Below, one piece after another: positions 50,935-61,198 of a DNA stretch of 64,000 bases (position 1 is the first letter of the stretch; each line of letters opens with the position of its first letter). The stretch spans positions 1 through 64,000 of the forward strand of contig NZ_JAVDDU010000004.1 in assembly GCF_030848505.1 (NCBI RefSeq), in the 5' to 3' direction. The notes under the pieces were generated by a model, which saw only the letters and a list, made by a program, of their open reading frames with translations, was not told the DNA's origin and ran no database searches. Both the position numbers and the translations under genes were made by a program. The DNA is from Marinimicrobium hydrolyticum (GTDB taxonomy: Bacteria > Pseudomonadota > Gammaproteobacteria > Pseudomonadales > Cellvibrionaceae).

Positions 50935-51537
50935 ATGGCCATAGCACCCGGCTCAACCAACATTGTGGCATCGACAACCATGCGTGAGGACGAGTGGTCG
51001 CAGCTGCTGGCCCGGCTGGCGACAGCCGGGGATGAAGGCGTGTTTGCGCGGCTTTTCCGGCATTTCGCGCCGCTCGTTAAGGGTTTTTACCTGTCCAACG
51101 GCGGCCTGACGCCAGAATCCGCCGACGAGCTGGTGCAGGAAGTGATGGTTAAGGTGTGGCGCAAAGCGGCTGGCTTCGACCCTCGCAAATCCTCCGCCAG
51201 CACGTGGATATTCACCATTGCCCGAAATAGCCGCATCGATTACCTGCGCAAGCACGCCAGTAACGAAGCCGCCACCAGCACGCTGGAGTCCGAGGACATC
51301 TGGTCTGAAGGTACCGACAACCCGCCCTTTGTCTACTTGCAGCAGTCACTGGACCAGCGGGACATAGACATTCTGTTGAGTGAGCTACCTCAGGAGCAGC
51401 GCGAATGCCTGTTCAAGGTGTACCTGGAAGGAAAATCCCACGCGGATCTGGCGGAAGAACTCAATCTGCCGTTGGGCACGGTGAAGTCGCGCATTCGGCT
51501 GGGACTATCGCGCCTGAAATCAGCGGTAAATTTATGA
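50935..51537 (+). CDS. rpoE: ECF sigma factor (RpoE type, ChrR-linked)
   Basis: A 200-residue sigma factor. Region 2 has ADELVQEVMVKVWRKAAGFD and STWIFTIARNSRIDYLRKH. Region 4 has LSELPQEQRECLFKVYLEGK and LNLPLGTVKSRIRLGLSRLK. The neighbouring anti-sigma factor is ChrR-like, so it belongs with the singlet-oxygen/peroxide sensing ECF11-type group (family name from memory). It likely controls the divergent lipid-modification operon. Confidence 0.9.
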   Translation: MAIAPGSTNIVASTTMREDEWSQLLARLATAGDEGVFARLFRHFAPLVKGFYLSNGGLTPESADELVQEVMVKVWRKAAGFDPRKSSASTWIFTIARNSRIDYLRKHASNEAATSTLESEDIWSEGTDNPPFVYLQQSLDQRDIDILLSELPQEQRECLFKVYLEGKSHADLAEELNLPLGTVKSRIRLGLSRLKSAVNL

Positions 51538-51621
51538 TGCTATTGGGCATGTACAATTTAGACAAAACAGTGAACCGAGCGCCATTGCGTGGCGCGCGGG
51601 CAACCTCAGAGGTATGGCAAC

Positions 51622-52296
51622 GTGGCTAGGTATCATCCAGAAGACGAATTGCTGCTGGAATACGCCGCCGGTCGCACGGACTGGGCGGTCAGTATTTGCG
51701 TCGCAGCCCACCTGCACTTCTGCCCAAGCTGCCGCGAGCAGGTGGCCAAATTCAATCGCATTGGCGGCCATTGCCTGGAACAGGCCGACAAAGTCGACGT
51801 GCCTGAAGATGCGCTTAACTCCGTAATGGCGATGATTCGCACAGAAAGCCGTGGGGAAAAGGCGCCGAACCCGACAAAAGCGGCACCAGCGGTCAAACCC
51901 GCCTTTCAACAGCTGCCGCCGGTCATTCAGAAGTTGATTCCAGATTCCGGCAAAGTGCGTTGGTCCTTTGTCACACCGGCCTTGAAAGCTGCCCGGCTGG
52001 AAACCGGCCAGGACAAATACGAAGTGTGCTTCCACCGGATCAAAAAAGGCGGCACCGTCGCTGAACACGACCACAACGGGCGTGAACTGACACTGGTTCT
52101 GCAAGGGCGCTTCTCTGACGAGAACGGCACCTATTCCGTGGGCGATTTTCTGATGAAGCAGCCCGGCGAAACCCATCGTCCCACCGCCACCCTGGATCAA
52201 GATTGCCTGTGCCTGTCCGTTCAAGAGGCACCGGTGAAGTTGACCGGTCTGGTGGGCCGCGTGATTAACCCCTTTCTACGTGTGCGGCCGGGCTGA
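51622..52296 (+). CDS. chrR: ChrR-type cupin anti-sigma factor
   Basis: A 224-residue zinc-dependent anti-sigma factor. The N-terminal ZAS region (YHPEDELLLEYAAG, then HLHFCPSCREQ with His-x3-Cys-x2-Cys) should clamp the sigma factor. The C-terminal cupin domain has EHDHNGRELTLVLQGRFSDE and GDFLMKQPGETHRPT, with metal-binding His/Glu positions. GTG 51622 follows AGAGGT at 8 bp; the frame from 51589 is longer without a good ribosome site. Release would follow singlet oxygen or organic peroxide exposure. Confidence 0.88.
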   Translation: MARYHPEDELLLEYAAGRTDWAVSICVAAHLHFCPSCREQVAKFNRIGGHCLEQADKVDVPEDALNSVMAMIRTESRGEKAPNPTKAAPAVKPAFQQLPPVIQKLIPDSGKVRWSFVTPALKAARLETGQDKYEVCFHRIKKGGTVAEHDHNGRELTLVLQGRFSDENGTYSVGDFLMKQPGETHRPTATLDQDCLCLSVQEAPVKLTGLVGRVINPFLRVRPG

Positions 52297-52500
52297 TCAT
52301 CGACTGGTAACAGACCCGGCCACTCAGCCCACCAATGGCTATAACACCTGGGCTTTTGTTAGCGCCTGCTTGTTGTAAAGCCGTGTAAAGCCTCGTAAAG
52401 CACCACCCCCGTCGCCCTGCACACCCCCATAATTGTTGTTATCCTTTTGATCGTCGCGCTTGTCGCGATGGTCCGTTTCTATGCCCTTGCGAGAGAAGTC

Positions 52501-53706
52501 ATGCCCGCACCGATGCTGTTCCGAAAACGCGCCTGGTTAGTTACGGCGCTGTGTATGATCCTGGCTGTGTTGGCCCTCTGGTGGATACTGCGTGATGACG
52601 GCGGCCGAGATCCGCTGGCCACCGCCACTGTCAGCCGGGGCAATGTCGAGGCTCTGGTCACCGCTACCGGGGTTTTGCAGCCGCGCAATTTTGTGGATGT
52701 GGGGGCTCAGGTCTCCGGACAATTGAAAACCCTGCACGTCAACGTCGGCGATCAGGTGCAGGCAGGCGACTTACTCGCGGAAATTGACGCCACAGTTTAC
52801 CTGGCCCGTGTGGATGGCACTCGCGCTCAACTGCGGAATCAACAGGCGCAGCTAAAAGAGCGCGAAGCACAATTGACCCTGGCGGAGATACAGTTGCGCC
52901 GGCAGCAGGATCTGGTCCGGCAAGCGGCCGGTACCCGTGAGCAAGTGGAAGTGGCTGAAGCTAATCTCCGCTCCGCCGAAGCGCAGGTGGAAGCGTTAGA
53001 AGCGCAGCTGGAGCAAACCCAATCCACCCTGCGGGCGGAGGAGGCTAACCTCCAGTACGCGCGTATCTTCGCCCCCATGGACGGCACTGTGGTTTCCATT
53101 GATGCGCGCCAGGGTCAGACGCTGAATGCGGCGCAACAAACACCCTTGCTAATGCGCATCGCCGACCTGGCCACCATGACCGTGCAGGCTCAAGTATCCG
53201 AGGCCGACATCGGCCGACTGGAGCCGGGCATGCCGGTTTACTTCAATACTATGGGCAGCCAGAGCCGCCGCTGGGAAGGAGAACTGAGCCGGATTGAGCC
53301 AACCCCGGAAGTGGAAAACAACGTGGTGCTGTACAGCGCCTTGTTCGATGTGCCCAATGAGGGCGGACGCCTTCTTCCCCAGATGACCGCACAAGTATTT
53401 TTTATCACCGCCCAGGCGAAGGACGCCCTCATTCTACCTGTGGCAGCCCTACGCTTTGGGGGCTCTGAAGGAGCGCCCAGACAAGCCAGAGGCAATCGCA
53501 CCGCTGGCAACCCTCGAACCGCCCAGGTGCAAGTGTTGACCGCCAATGGCCAGCGGGAAGAGCGTGAGGTTCAGGTGGGCGTGACCGACCGGGTACACGC
53601 GGAGATTTTATCCGGCCTTACGGAAGGCGAGGAGGTGATCATCGGCCTCAGAACCACCGGCCAAAGTTCCGGCGGTGACCAGCGCATTCCCCGGAGACTG
53701 CGCTAA
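52501..53706 (+). CDS. macA: MacA-like periplasmic adaptor
   Basis: A 401-residue membrane-fusion protein. An N-terminal anchor ([18 protein letters not shown]) precedes a barrel-lipoyl part ([14 protein letters not shown]), a long alpha-hairpin (about residues 100-190, repeated EAQ/EQL) and the second lipoyl/barrel half ([15 protein letters not shown]). It connects the MacB ATPase-permease to an outer-membrane channel. It overlaps the MacB start by one base (TAATG). Confidence 0.88.
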   Translation: MPAPMLFRKRAWLVTALCMILAVLALWWILRDDGGRDPLATATVSRGNVEALVTATGVLQPRNFVDVGAQVSGQLKTLHVNVGDQVQAGDLLAEIDATVYLARVDGTRAQLRNQQAQLKEREAQLTLAEIQLRRQQDLVRQAAGTREQVEVAEANLRSAEAQVEALEAQLEQTQSTLRAEEANLQYARIFAPMDGTVVSIDARQGQTLNAAQQTPLLMRIADLATMTVQAQVSEADIGRLEPGMPVYFNTMGSQSRRWEGELSRIEPTPEVENNVVLYSALFDVPNEGGRLLPQMTAQVFFITAQAKDALILPVAALRFGGSEGAPRQARGNRTAGNPRTAQVQVLTANGQREEREVQVGVTDRVHAEILSGLTEGEEVIIGLRTTGQSSGGDQRIPRRLR

Positions 53707-55673
53707 TGCCCCAGGCTGTACCCGAACACGTCCAGCCGCTGCTGAATCTGCGCGGCGTTACCAAAAGCTACCGCAACGGTGAGCTGGAAACCCAGGTCCT
53801 GCGCGGCGTGGACCTGCAAGTCTACCCCGGTGAGTTCGTGGCCATTATGGGCACTTCGGGTTCCGGTAAATCCACACTGATGAACATCATCGGCTGCCTG
53901 GATAAACCCACGGCGGGCCAGTACCGCTTTGATGGCCAGGATGTGTCCGAACTGGACCGAGATGGCCTGGCGCAACTGCGTCGGGCCGCCTTCGGCTTTG
54001 TGTTTCAGAGCTACAATCTGCTGCCCGGCGTCAGCGCCCGGGAAAACGTGGAGATGCCGGCCATCTACTCGGCATTTTCCGCCGCCGAGCGGCGCGCCCG
54101 CGCGGAACAGCTACTGGGCACGCTTGGGCTGGCCGAGCGTATGGACCACAAGCCCAATCAGCTTTCCGGCGGCCAGCAGCAGCGGGTGTCCATTGCCCGA
54201 GCGCTGATGAACGGTGGCCAGATCATTCTCGCTGATGAGCCCACGGGCGCCCTGGACACTCACAGCGGCGCGGAAGTGATGAAACTGCTGCAACAGTTGT
54301 CCGATGATGGCCACACCATAGTGCTCATCACCCACGACCCGGATGTGGCCAAGCACGCCCACCGGCGCATCGATATCAGCGATGGCCGGATTATCAGCGA
54401 TCCCGGCCCCAAAACGGAGGCCGTTGAGCACGCCAAGCCTCTGGAAGAAACCGCCAAACTGCACGGTGACCCGCCCTTTCGCAATGAGCTTATGGAAGGC
54501 ACCAAAACGGCGTTTCGGTCCCTAAGCAGCAATATTTTTCGGACCGTACTCACTTTGCTGGGCATTGTCATTGGTGTCGCCTCGGTGATTACCATGCTCG
54601 CCATCGGCGATGGCGCGCGCAAGGAGGTGGTGGACAGCATCAGCGCCATGGGCAGTAATCTGCTGCTGGTGCGCCCCGGCGGCCCCGGCCAACGCGGCGG
54701 GCGCTGGAGTGTCACCACCCTGGTGCCGGAAGACGTGGATGCCATTAACGCCACGGTACCCAATGTACTGGCGGCGATTCCGGAACTGACCGGGGGTCAA
54801 ACCCTGCGCTACGGCAATGCCGACCACAGCGCTGAGGTGAACGCCACCTCCTTCCAATTTCCTCTGGCCCGGCAATGGCCCATCGCACACGGGACCTTTT
54901 TCACGGAAGAAGACCAACACAACTATTCCTCGGTGGCGGTATTGGGGCAGTCCTCCGCCGACGCACTGTTTGGCTCGGCCGATCCACTGGGCGAATACAT
55001 CATGGTGAACAATGTCCTGTTTCAGGTCATTGGCGTGATGAGCTCCCGAGGTGCCTCGCCCATGGGCCATGATCAGGATGATGTGGTGTTCGTGCCGCAC
55101 ACCACCGGCAGCCTGCGCATTTTTGGCCAGAGGCACTTGCGCAACGTTACCGTCGCCGTGGACAACACCGAGTTGATGGATGCAACCCAGGATGCGGTGC
55201 ACCAACTGCTGCTGGATCGCCATGGCGTGGAGGATTTTCAAATCCGCAACATGGCTTCGTTGATTGACACAATTGCCGAAACTCAGGACACACTCACCTG
55301 GTTGCTGGGGTCCATCGCCGCCATTTCGCTGTTGGTGGGTGGTATTGGTGTCATGAATATTATGCTGGTCAGCGTCACTGAGCGCACACGGGAAATCGGT
55401 GTGCGTATGGCCACGGGGGCGCGCACGCGGCACATATTGCAGCAGTTTCTGATCGAAGCACTGGTGGTGTCCGCCCTGGGTGGGCTTATTGGGGTGGGCT
55501 TTGGGCTGGGCGCAGCCGCGCTGGTCGCCTATGTGGGCACGCCCATTCACTACTCGCTGCTGCCGGTGGTGCTCGCGTTCAGCTGTGCCTTCGCTACCGG
55601 GCTGGTATTTGGCTACCTTCCGGCCCGCAAGGCCTCACGCCTTAACCCTGTGACGGCTCTAGCGACGGAGTAA
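53706..55673 (+). CDS. macB: MacB-like ABC transporter
   Basis: A 655-residue tripartite-efflux ABC protein. Residues ~1-235 are the ATPase (Walker [12 protein letters not shown], signature LSGGQQQR, Walker [12 protein letters not shown]). A helix at ~280-300 ([20 protein letters not shown]), a large periplasmic domain (~305-530) and three C-terminal helices follow ([20 protein letters not shown] etc.). It exports macrolides, peptides or lipids with MacA; the cargo cannot be told. Confidence 0.92.
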   Translation: MPQAVPEHVQPLLNLRGVTKSYRNGELETQVLRGVDLQVYPGEFVAIMGTSGSGKSTLMNIIGCLDKPTAGQYRFDGQDVSELDRDGLAQLRRAAFGFVFQSYNLLPGVSARENVEMPAIYSAFSAAERRARAEQLLGTLGLAERMDHKPNQLSGGQQQRVSIARALMNGGQIILADEPTGALDTHSGAEVMKLLQQLSDDGHTIVLITHDPDVAKHAHRRIDISDGRIISDPGPKTEAVEHAKPLEETAKLHGDPPFRNELMEGTKTAFRSLSSNIFRTVLTLLGIVIGVASVITMLAIGDGARKEVVDSISAMGSNLLLVRPGGPGQRGGRWSVTTLVPEDVDAINATVPNVLAAIPELTGGQTLRYGNADHSAEVNATSFQFPLARQWPIAHGTFFTEEDQHNYSSVAVLGQSSADALFGSADPLGEYIMVNNVLFQVIGVMSSRGASPMGHDQDDVVFVPHTTGSLRIFGQRHLRNVTVAVDNTELMDATQDAVHQLLLDRHGVEDFQIRNMASLIDTIAETQDTLTWLLGSIAAISLLVGGIGVMNIMLVSVTERTREIGVRMATGARTRHILQQFLIEALVVSALGGLIGVGFGLGAAALVAYVGTPIHYSLLPVVLAFSCAFATGLVFGYLPARKASRLNPVTALATE

Positions 55674-55687
55674 GGGGGCGACGGGTG

Positions 55688-56680
55688 TCAGGAGGCCAGG
55701 GCGGCCTGGATGGGAGACTCTTCCTCATCAGTATCCGAGGCGAAGGTATTCAAGACGTAATCCACCCGCTCTTCGGGGGTTTTATGCAGGCCTTCCTTAA
55801 GGCTCTCCAGGTGACGCAGGCGCGGCAGTAGCCCCATGCCGTTGGCCACCTGGATGGATAGGCCAGGGCGGGCGTTCAGCTCCAGCAACTGCGGTCCGCG
55901 GCTGCGATCCAACACTATGTCGGTGCCCATATAACCCAAGCCGGTCATGTCGTAGCAACCGGAGGCCAGCACCAGCAGTTGCCGCCAGTCGCTGATGCAG
56001 ATTTGATCCAGCGGTTTTTTGGTATCCGGGTGCAGGGTGATGGGTTGACCGAATTGCACCGCCTTACGGCAGCGGCCGTTCGCGATATCCAAGCCCACCC
56101 CCACGGCGCCCTGGTGCAGATTGGCTTTGCCATCGGACGCATGCGTGGCCAGACGCAGCATGGCCATTACCGGGTAGCCCCGAAATACCACGATGCGAAT
56201 GTCTGGCACGCCCTCGTGAGAGTAACCCTCAAAGACGTCGTCAAACTCAATCAAGTCCTCAACAATCACCACATCCGGCGCACCGGCCAGTGAGTATAGG
56301 CCGGCGAGCGTGTTGGTCATGTGGCGGCGAATATCCTCAATGCCAATTTCGGCGCCGCTGGACTTGATAAAGTTTTCCCCGTGGCGGCCCACGATCACCA
56401 AGATGCCCTTGCCGCCAGCGCCTTTAGAGGGTTTCAGAACAAAGCCCTCCAGATCCTGCAATTCGCGTTCAATATGGTTAATGGCGTGCTGCTCACGCAC
56501 CACAAAGCGCAAAGACGGGGTAGCCAATTGGTGCTGCTGGGCCAGTAATTTGGTTTTCAGTTTGTCGTCCACCAGCGGGTACAGGTGGCGGGGATTGTAG
56601 CGACCGATAAAGTCCCGGTTCCGGCAGTTCATACCCAGCATGCCCATTTTCGACAAGCGCCAGGGGCTGATCCATCTCAT
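55688..56680 (-). CDS. Alpha-L-glutamate-ligase-like ATP-grasp protein
   Basis: A 330-residue ATP-grasp enzyme of the RimK-related type. Motifs: FVLKPSKGAGGKGILVI (ATP-binding Lys and Gly loop), DVVIVEDLIEF and the metal-binding QLLELNARPGLSIQVAN. It should form an amide bond using ATP in the cytoplasm. ATG 56680 overlaps the 7TM gene stop by 4 bp; the longer upstream frame is a shadow. It is the last gene of the trio with the 7TM protein and the retropepsin-like protease. Confidence 0.87.
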   Translation of the reverse strand: MRWISPWRLSKMGMLGMNCRNRDFIGRYNPRHLYPLVDDKLKTKLLAQQHQLATPSLRFVVREQHAINHIERELQDLEGFVLKPSKGAGGKGILVIVGRHGENFIKSSGAEIGIEDIRRHMTNTLAGLYSLAGAPDVVIVEDLIEFDDVFEGYSHEGVPDIRIVVFRGYPVMAMLRLATHASDGKANLHQGAVGVGLDIANGRCRKAVQFGQPITLHPDTKKPLDQICISDWRQLLVLASGCYDMTGLGYMGTDIVLDRSRGPQLLELNARPGLSIQVANGMGLLPRLRHLESLKEGLHKTPEERVDYVLNTFASDTDEEESPIQAALAS

Positions 56681-58212
56681 AGCGTATCCCCCGGCTTGGT
56701 CAGTGCCATGGCCCGGAAGCGACGCAGCTCGGACAGTTTGTAGCCGGTGTATTGGCCCATCAACATAATCAGCGCCAGCAGTACCAGATTGAGTTCCGGG
56801 AAATTGAAACTCAAGTGGCCCGCGAGCGGGATTTCCATCAGCAAGTACGCCAACACGGCCACCAACAAGCTGCCACCGCCTTGCACCAGGACTTCTCTGG
56901 GGCCTTCTTCCTCCCACAAAATGGACATGCGCTCAATGGTCCAGGCAATGATGATCATGGGGAAAAAGGTGATGGTCATGCCGGTACTCAAGCCCAGCTG
57001 ATAGCCGAGCAGGCTCAGAATGGATATTAAGAAAACCACCAGAACCACCAGGGTCGCTATCCGTGAAACCAGCAATAGGTTCAGGCGCGAAAGATAGGTG
57101 CGCAACAATAGCCCCAGCGCCACGACGAGAATAAAGCTCAGCAGGCCGGGCACCAACGAAGTCTGCAAAAACGCCAAGGAAATCAACACCGGCATAAACG
57201 TGCCGGACGTTTTCAAGCCCACCATAATGCGCATGAACACTACCACGGCGGCGCCCAGGGGCAGGAGGAAAAGCATCTTAAACATGCTCTGCTCTTCGAT
57301 GGGCAATTGCTGCACACCCAACAGAGCGAAGAAGTTATTGCCGAATTGATCCTGTGCCAGGTCCAGGGCCGGCACCGTCTGGCGAATCATGGAAAAGTTT
57401 ACCTGGGAGCCATGACCGCCGGTGACATCCAGTAAGGACTGTCCGCCCCGGTGCCAGAGGAGCAGGTCGTCAGGTACACCCTGTTGACCGGTGGTCGGGT
57501 TAAACAGCACCCAGCCCTGATCGGTATAGGTCTCCACCATGGGCGTTAGCGACTGGCGGCGGCGTGCATCTTCAAGATACAAACCCATCACCACCCGCGC
57601 GGGGATCTCAGCCTGATTGAGTAGTCGTGCCAACAGGCGCGAACGCTCTGGAACCTCCTCCAGCAGAAGCGACGCATTTTGATCCGCCTGGGCGTTATTG
57701 AGCAGTTTGATCAACTCGCGGGTAAGGCTTTGCGGCGTACTGGAAGTCTCCAATGCCTGGGTCAACAACTGATTGGCGGCCGTGGCCAGGGGTTCGTCCC
57801 AATAGACAGAGGCGGGCCGGGGGCGCGGGCCTTGCTCGGCGTCCGAAGAGCGGTCCTCTCCCGACGTCAGCTGGACTTTGTAGTACAGGGTTTGAGGGCC
57901 GGCCGCGCTGCGTTTGGACCACTCGCCCCGGCGATTGCCTTCGTGTTCGATGATGGAAAATCCATAGCCCGGCGATGCTGCATGCTCAGAAAACATGCGA
58001 AAGCCCGGCGGCGAATCGGGTAAGTCAAGACTGACCAGCACCTCGCCGCCTGCGGCGACAAAGTCCACTCGCGCTTCCACAAACCACACGGCCTGACGCT
58101 CTCCGGGAAAGAATGGAATTGCCATTTCCAGGTGGCGCATCCAAGCGGTAGCCAATCCCACCACCACTAGCGTGGTGATGATCAAATAAAAGGGGATGCG
58201 CGAATGGGCCAT
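56677..58212 (-). CDS. Inactive transglutaminase fused to 7TM protein
   Basis: A 511-residue membrane protein. An N-terminal helix (residues ~8-22) is followed by a periplasmic part with an inactive transglutaminase-like domain (~170-310, ending FNPTTGQQGVP) and seven helices from about residue 305 on (MLFLLPLGAAVVVFMRIMVG, VLISLAFLQTSLVPGLLSFI etc.). The combination with ATP-grasp and retropepsin-like proteins is a known conserved trio of unclear function. It is in the middle of the operon. Confidence 0.87.
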   Translation of the reverse strand: MAHSRIPFYLIITTLVVVGLATAWMRHLEMAIPFFPGERQAVWFVEARVDFVAAGGEVLVSLDLPDSPPGFRMFSEHAASPGYGFSIIEHEGNRRGEWSKRSAAGPQTLYYKVQLTSGEDRSSDAEQGPRPRPASVYWDEPLATAANQLLTQALETSSTPQSLTRELIKLLNNAQADQNASLLLEEVPERSRLLARLLNQAEIPARVVMGLYLEDARRRQSLTPMVETYTDQGWVLFNPTTGQQGVPDDLLLWHRGGQSLLDVTGGHGSQVNFSMIRQTVPALDLAQDQFGNNFFALLGVQQLPIEEQSMFKMLFLLPLGAAVVVFMRIMVGLKTSGTFMPVLISLAFLQTSLVPGLLSFILVVALGLLLRTYLSRLNLLLVSRIATLVVLVVFLISILSLLGYQLGLSTGMTITFFPMIIIAWTIERMSILWEEEGPREVLVQGGGSLLVAVLAYLLMEIPLAGHLSFNFPELNLVLLALIMLMGQYTGYKLSELRRFRAMALTKPGDTL

Positions 58213-58214
58213 GG

Positions 58215-58985
58215 TCAGTCCCGACTGTTACTGGATTGCGGCGCCCGGGGTTCGGTTAGGTTGTTTTGCCCGACATCAACCAGCATCAAATCACGCAGCA
58301 CATTGCGGCCAATGAGGACGGGAAACTCCAGATGGCTGCGGTTGGAAAGGGTGAACTCAGCCACTTGTGTGATTTCACCGATGGTAATACGCATTTCAAT
58401 CACCGGGCGACGCTCCGGCTCATCGGTGTTGGACTGAGTAATCAGCACCCGGCGCACACGCTTGCGCTCCAGTTCAATCATGCCGTCGTTGTCCGGGTCT
58501 TCGATTTTAAAGCGCACCCACTGATCGCCGTCGCGCTCAAATATTTCCACATCCCGCGCATCCAGGGATGAAGTAGTGGCGCCTGTGTCCATGCGCGCGC
58601 CTTTCACGATGCCCAAGTCGGTCAGTAGCACCTGCTCCTTGCCCCCCACGATTTTTTTGTCGAGCTGCGCGGGTTGAGTACGGCGAGGTTCATCGACGGT
58701 GGGGCAAGATTGATCAACCTGCTCCGGGCGAGTCTCGCGTATCATTTCTCGTGCCAGCATATCGCCCCGGCGCTGCAACTCCAGCGATTCCCGTAATAGG
58801 GCCAAGGTCTCGGCGATGTGCTCTTGTTGTTCACGACTGGTTGCCTGGCCGGCTTGCTGCGCCAGCAGACATTGATCCGCCGCTTCGAAGTGGTCTTTTT
58901 TGACCAAAACATGTCGAGGCCCTGCGCAGGCTGCCAGGGCCACGGCAAGCAGAGAAATTAGGATGAGTCGGACACAGCTATTCAT
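58215..58985 (-). CDS. Retropepsin-like periplasmic protease (RimB/Zn_protease family)
   Basis: A 256-residue lipoprotein with a signal and lipobox ALAAC (Cys at residue 20). An alpha-helical, coiled-coil-like region (~35-100) precedes the protease domain with the aspartyl active site MDTGATTSSLDA (about residue 140). The older family name is putative ATP-dependent zinc protease, but the DTGA motif is that of retropepsins. It is the first gene of the trio; its stop lies 2 bp before the next gene. Confidence 0.85.
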   Translation of the reverse strand: MNSCVRLILISLLAVALAACAGPRHVLVKKDHFEAADQCLLAQQAGQATSREQQEHIAETLALLRESLELQRRGDMLAREMIRETRPEQVDQSCPTVDEPRRTQPAQLDKKIVGGKEQVLLTDLGIVKGARMDTGATTSSLDARDVEIFERDGDQWVRFKIEDPDNDGMIELERKRVRRVLITQSNTDEPERRPVIEMRITIGEITQVAEFTLSNRSHLEFPVLIGRNVLRDLMLVDVGQNNLTEPRAPQSSNSRD

Positions 58986-59121
58986 GATTTTGTTAATCAA
59001 CCTTGCGGAACAGTAGGGATCATTAATGAAGTCTTTAGTGCGCTGATTGCTTATTGGAATGCCCGTGGCGCCAGTTACTCTAGCCAGCGCCCAAGGCAAT
59101 GTAAACCGCAGCGCAGCACGG

Positions 59122-60015
59122 CTATGACTTGCGCGTCGAGCGATAGTGCACCGGGTACTCGGGTGGCAGCCGTCGCAAACGTTTGTATTCCCACTGGTAC
59201 TGCTCCGGCGCCCGACGAACACAGGCCTCGACGCTGCGGTTCAATGCCGCTACGGACGCTTGCGGCTGCTCGCTATAAATCTCTTCATCCGCCGGTAGCA
59301 CCACCATTTTAAAACCGCCGGGCACACGCTCGGCGTAGACGCTCACCACCGCACAGCCGGTGCGCTGTATCAAACTGTGCACCAGCGTCATGGTAAGAGC
59401 TGGCTGACCAAAAAAGGGCGCCACCTCAGCCCCATTACCTACCTCTGGCACCTGATCAGGCAATATACCGACAATCTCGCCCCGCTTAAGTGCCTTCAAC
59501 AGTTGCGCTACACCCTTTCGATTGGTGGGAGCCATATCGATATTGGCCTTAGAGCGACCTTTGAGCACCAGCGAATCCAAAGCCGGCAGACTAGGAGGCT
59601 GGTATAAGGCGGTGAGCGGTGCATAGTCCGCCAAAAACGGTGCCACCACTTCCCAATTGCCCAAATGGGGAGCCAAAACCAGCAGCCCACGGCCCTCAGC
59701 CAAGTGGCGGTGTATCAGCTCATCCCCTTCCACGCTCAGCATCCGTCGCTCCAACCAACTCGCCGGCCGACACCAAACGGCGGCCGCCTCAGGCGCGGTC
59801 TTGCCGGTTTCCATAAGGCTGCGACGCCCCATTTCCTCGCGCTGCTGGTCGGACAGCTCTGGCCAACAAAGGTGCAAATTTTCCCGGGTGATTTTGGCGG
59901 GCCGGCTGTTGGCGTGCCACAGCATTAACCCCACCAGCGCGCCCAGGGCACGACCGAAACTCAGCGGCAACCATCCCAGTAACCGGATAACAATAGGTAC
60001 AAACCAGTTTTTCAT
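59122..60015 (-). CDS. LpxL/HtrB-type lipid A acyltransferase
   Basis: A 297-residue inner-membrane acyltransferase that adds a secondary acyl chain to lipid A. The HX4E catalytic block is APHLGNWEVV (about residue 117), with LPDQVPEVGNGAEVAPFFGQ as the second motif. One N-terminal membrane helix is visible (VIRLLGWLPLSFGRALGALV). The start ATG 60015 is unmistakable. It is monocistronic on the - strand. Confidence 0.87.
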   Translation of the reverse strand: MKNWFVPIVIRLLGWLPLSFGRALGALVGLMLWHANSRPAKITRENLHLCWPELSDQQREEMGRRSLMETGKTAPEAAAVWCRPASWLERRMLSVEGDELIHRHLAEGRGLLVLAPHLGNWEVVAPFLADYAPLTALYQPPSLPALDSLVLKGRSKANIDMAPTNRKGVAQLLKALKRGEIVGILPDQVPEVGNGAEVAPFFGQPALTMTLVHSLIQRTGCAVVSVYAERVPGGFKMVVLPADEEIYSEQPQASVAALNRSVEACVRRAPEQYQWEYKRLRRLPPEYPVHYRSTRKS

Positions 60016-60093
60016 GCTAATCCTGCTCGCGGTGCAATCTGGGCGCAGCTTAACGGAAAACGCCGGATAACTGAACGCCGATGCCCAGGCTGT

Positions 60094-60122
60094 ACCAATC
60101 GCCCCCCAACTACCGCTATAAT
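60094..60122 (+). promoter_or_regulatory. Possible sigma70 promoter for glyQS
   Basis: A perfect TATAAT at 60117-60122. The -35 region around 60094-60099 (ACCAAT) is poor. The transcript would begin near 60129 and run through the hairpin before glyQ. Confidence 0.45.
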
Positions 60123-60166
60123 TCGCGGCTGCTTGCGGACTTCACTAGACGCAAGACGGACTCTTT

Positions 60167-60191
60167 GCGGCGCGCTCTTGGGGCGCGCCGC
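60167..60191 (+). promoter_or_regulatory. Strong leader hairpin upstream of glyQ
   Basis: GCGGCGCGC-TCTTGGG-GCGCGCCGC, a perfect 9-bp GC stem followed by TTCATTTC. It lies in the leader 36 bp before the glyQ start. Its T-run is short, so it may be an attenuator-like element, an mRNA-stabilising stem or only a weak terminator. Confidence 0.45.
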
Positions 60192-60226
60192 TTCATTTCA
60201 CAGCGATGCTTGGAGGCAGGTAACCC

Positions 60227-61198
60227 GTGTCAGACAGCCACCCCCCCGCCAGTAGTGACCGGCCCGACGTGAGCACCTTTCAGGGTCTGATCCTGGCTCT
60301 GCAAGCCTATTGGGCGCGCCAGGGCTGCGTGATTCTGCAACCACTGGACATGGAAGTGGGCGCCGGCACCTTTCACCCGGCCACGTTTTTGCGCGCCATT
60401 GGCCCGGAAACCTGGAACGCCGCCTACGTGCAGCCTTGCCGCCGCCCCACCGATGGCCGCTACGGCGAGAACCCCAATCGCTTGCAGCACTACTATCAGT
60501 TTCAGGTCGCCCTCAAGCCTTCGCCTGAAAACATCCAGGAACTCTACTTGGATTCGCTGCGCGAGCTGGGCATCGACACCCATGTACACGATATTCGCTT
60601 CGTGGAAGACAACTGGGAATCGCCCACCCTCGGCGCCTGGGGTCTGGGCTGGGAGGTGTGGCTGAACGGTATGGAAGTGACGCAGTTCACCTACTTCCAA
60701 CAAGTGGGCGGTCTGGAGTGTTACCCGGTCACTGGCGAAATCACCTACGGCCTCGAGCGCATCGCCATGTACCTGCAGGGCGTGGATTCAATCTTTGATC
60801 TGGTGTGGACCGTCAATCCCAACGGCGACAAGGTCACCTATGGCGACGTCTTTCATCAGAACGAAGTGGAGATGTCCCGCTTCAACTTTGAAGAAGCCGA
60901 TGTGGAATTCCTGTTCCACAGCTTTGATGTCTACGAGCGCGAGAGCCAGCGTCTGATTGAACAAAATTTACCGCTGCCCGCGTATGAAATGGTTATGAAA
61001 GCCTCCCACGCGTTTAACCTGCTGGATGCCCGGCACGCCATTTCAGTGACTGAACGACAGCGCTTTATTCTGCGTGTGCGTACCTTGTCCCGCGCTGTGG
61101 CGCAGGCGTACTTTGACGCGCGCAAAGCGCTGGGCTTTCCGCTGGCGCCGGACGCCTTACGTGCGGAAATGCTTGCGGCCGAAGGAGACGACGAATGA
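60227..61198 (+). CDS. glyQ: Glycyl-tRNA synthetase alpha subunit
   Basis: A 323-residue catalytic subunit of the alpha2beta2 enzyme. Clear class II signatures: [60 protein letters not shown] and [20 protein letters not shown]. The start is GTG 60227 after GGAGGCAGG. It overlaps glyS by 4 bp (ATGA), so both subunits are made together. Confidence 0.97.
   Translation: MSDSHPPASSDRPDVSTFQGLILALQAYWARQGCVILQPLDMEVGAGTFHPATFLRAIGPETWNAAYVQPCRRPTDGRYGENPNRLQHYYQFQVALKPSPENIQELYLDSLRELGIDTHVHDIRFVEDNWESPTLGAWGLGWEVWLNGMEVTQFTYFQQVGGLECYPVTGEITYGLERIAMYLQGVDSIFDLVWTVNPNGDKVTYGDVFHQNEVEMSRFNFEEADVEFLFHSFDVYERESQRLIEQNLPLPAYEMVMKASHAFNLLDARHAISVTERQRFILRVRTLSRAVAQAYFDARKALGFPLAPDALRAEMLAAEGDDE

Noticed and set aside
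54522-55550. 342-residue antisense ORF
   Set aside because: Shadow of macB; His/Gln-rich composition is typical of complement frames.
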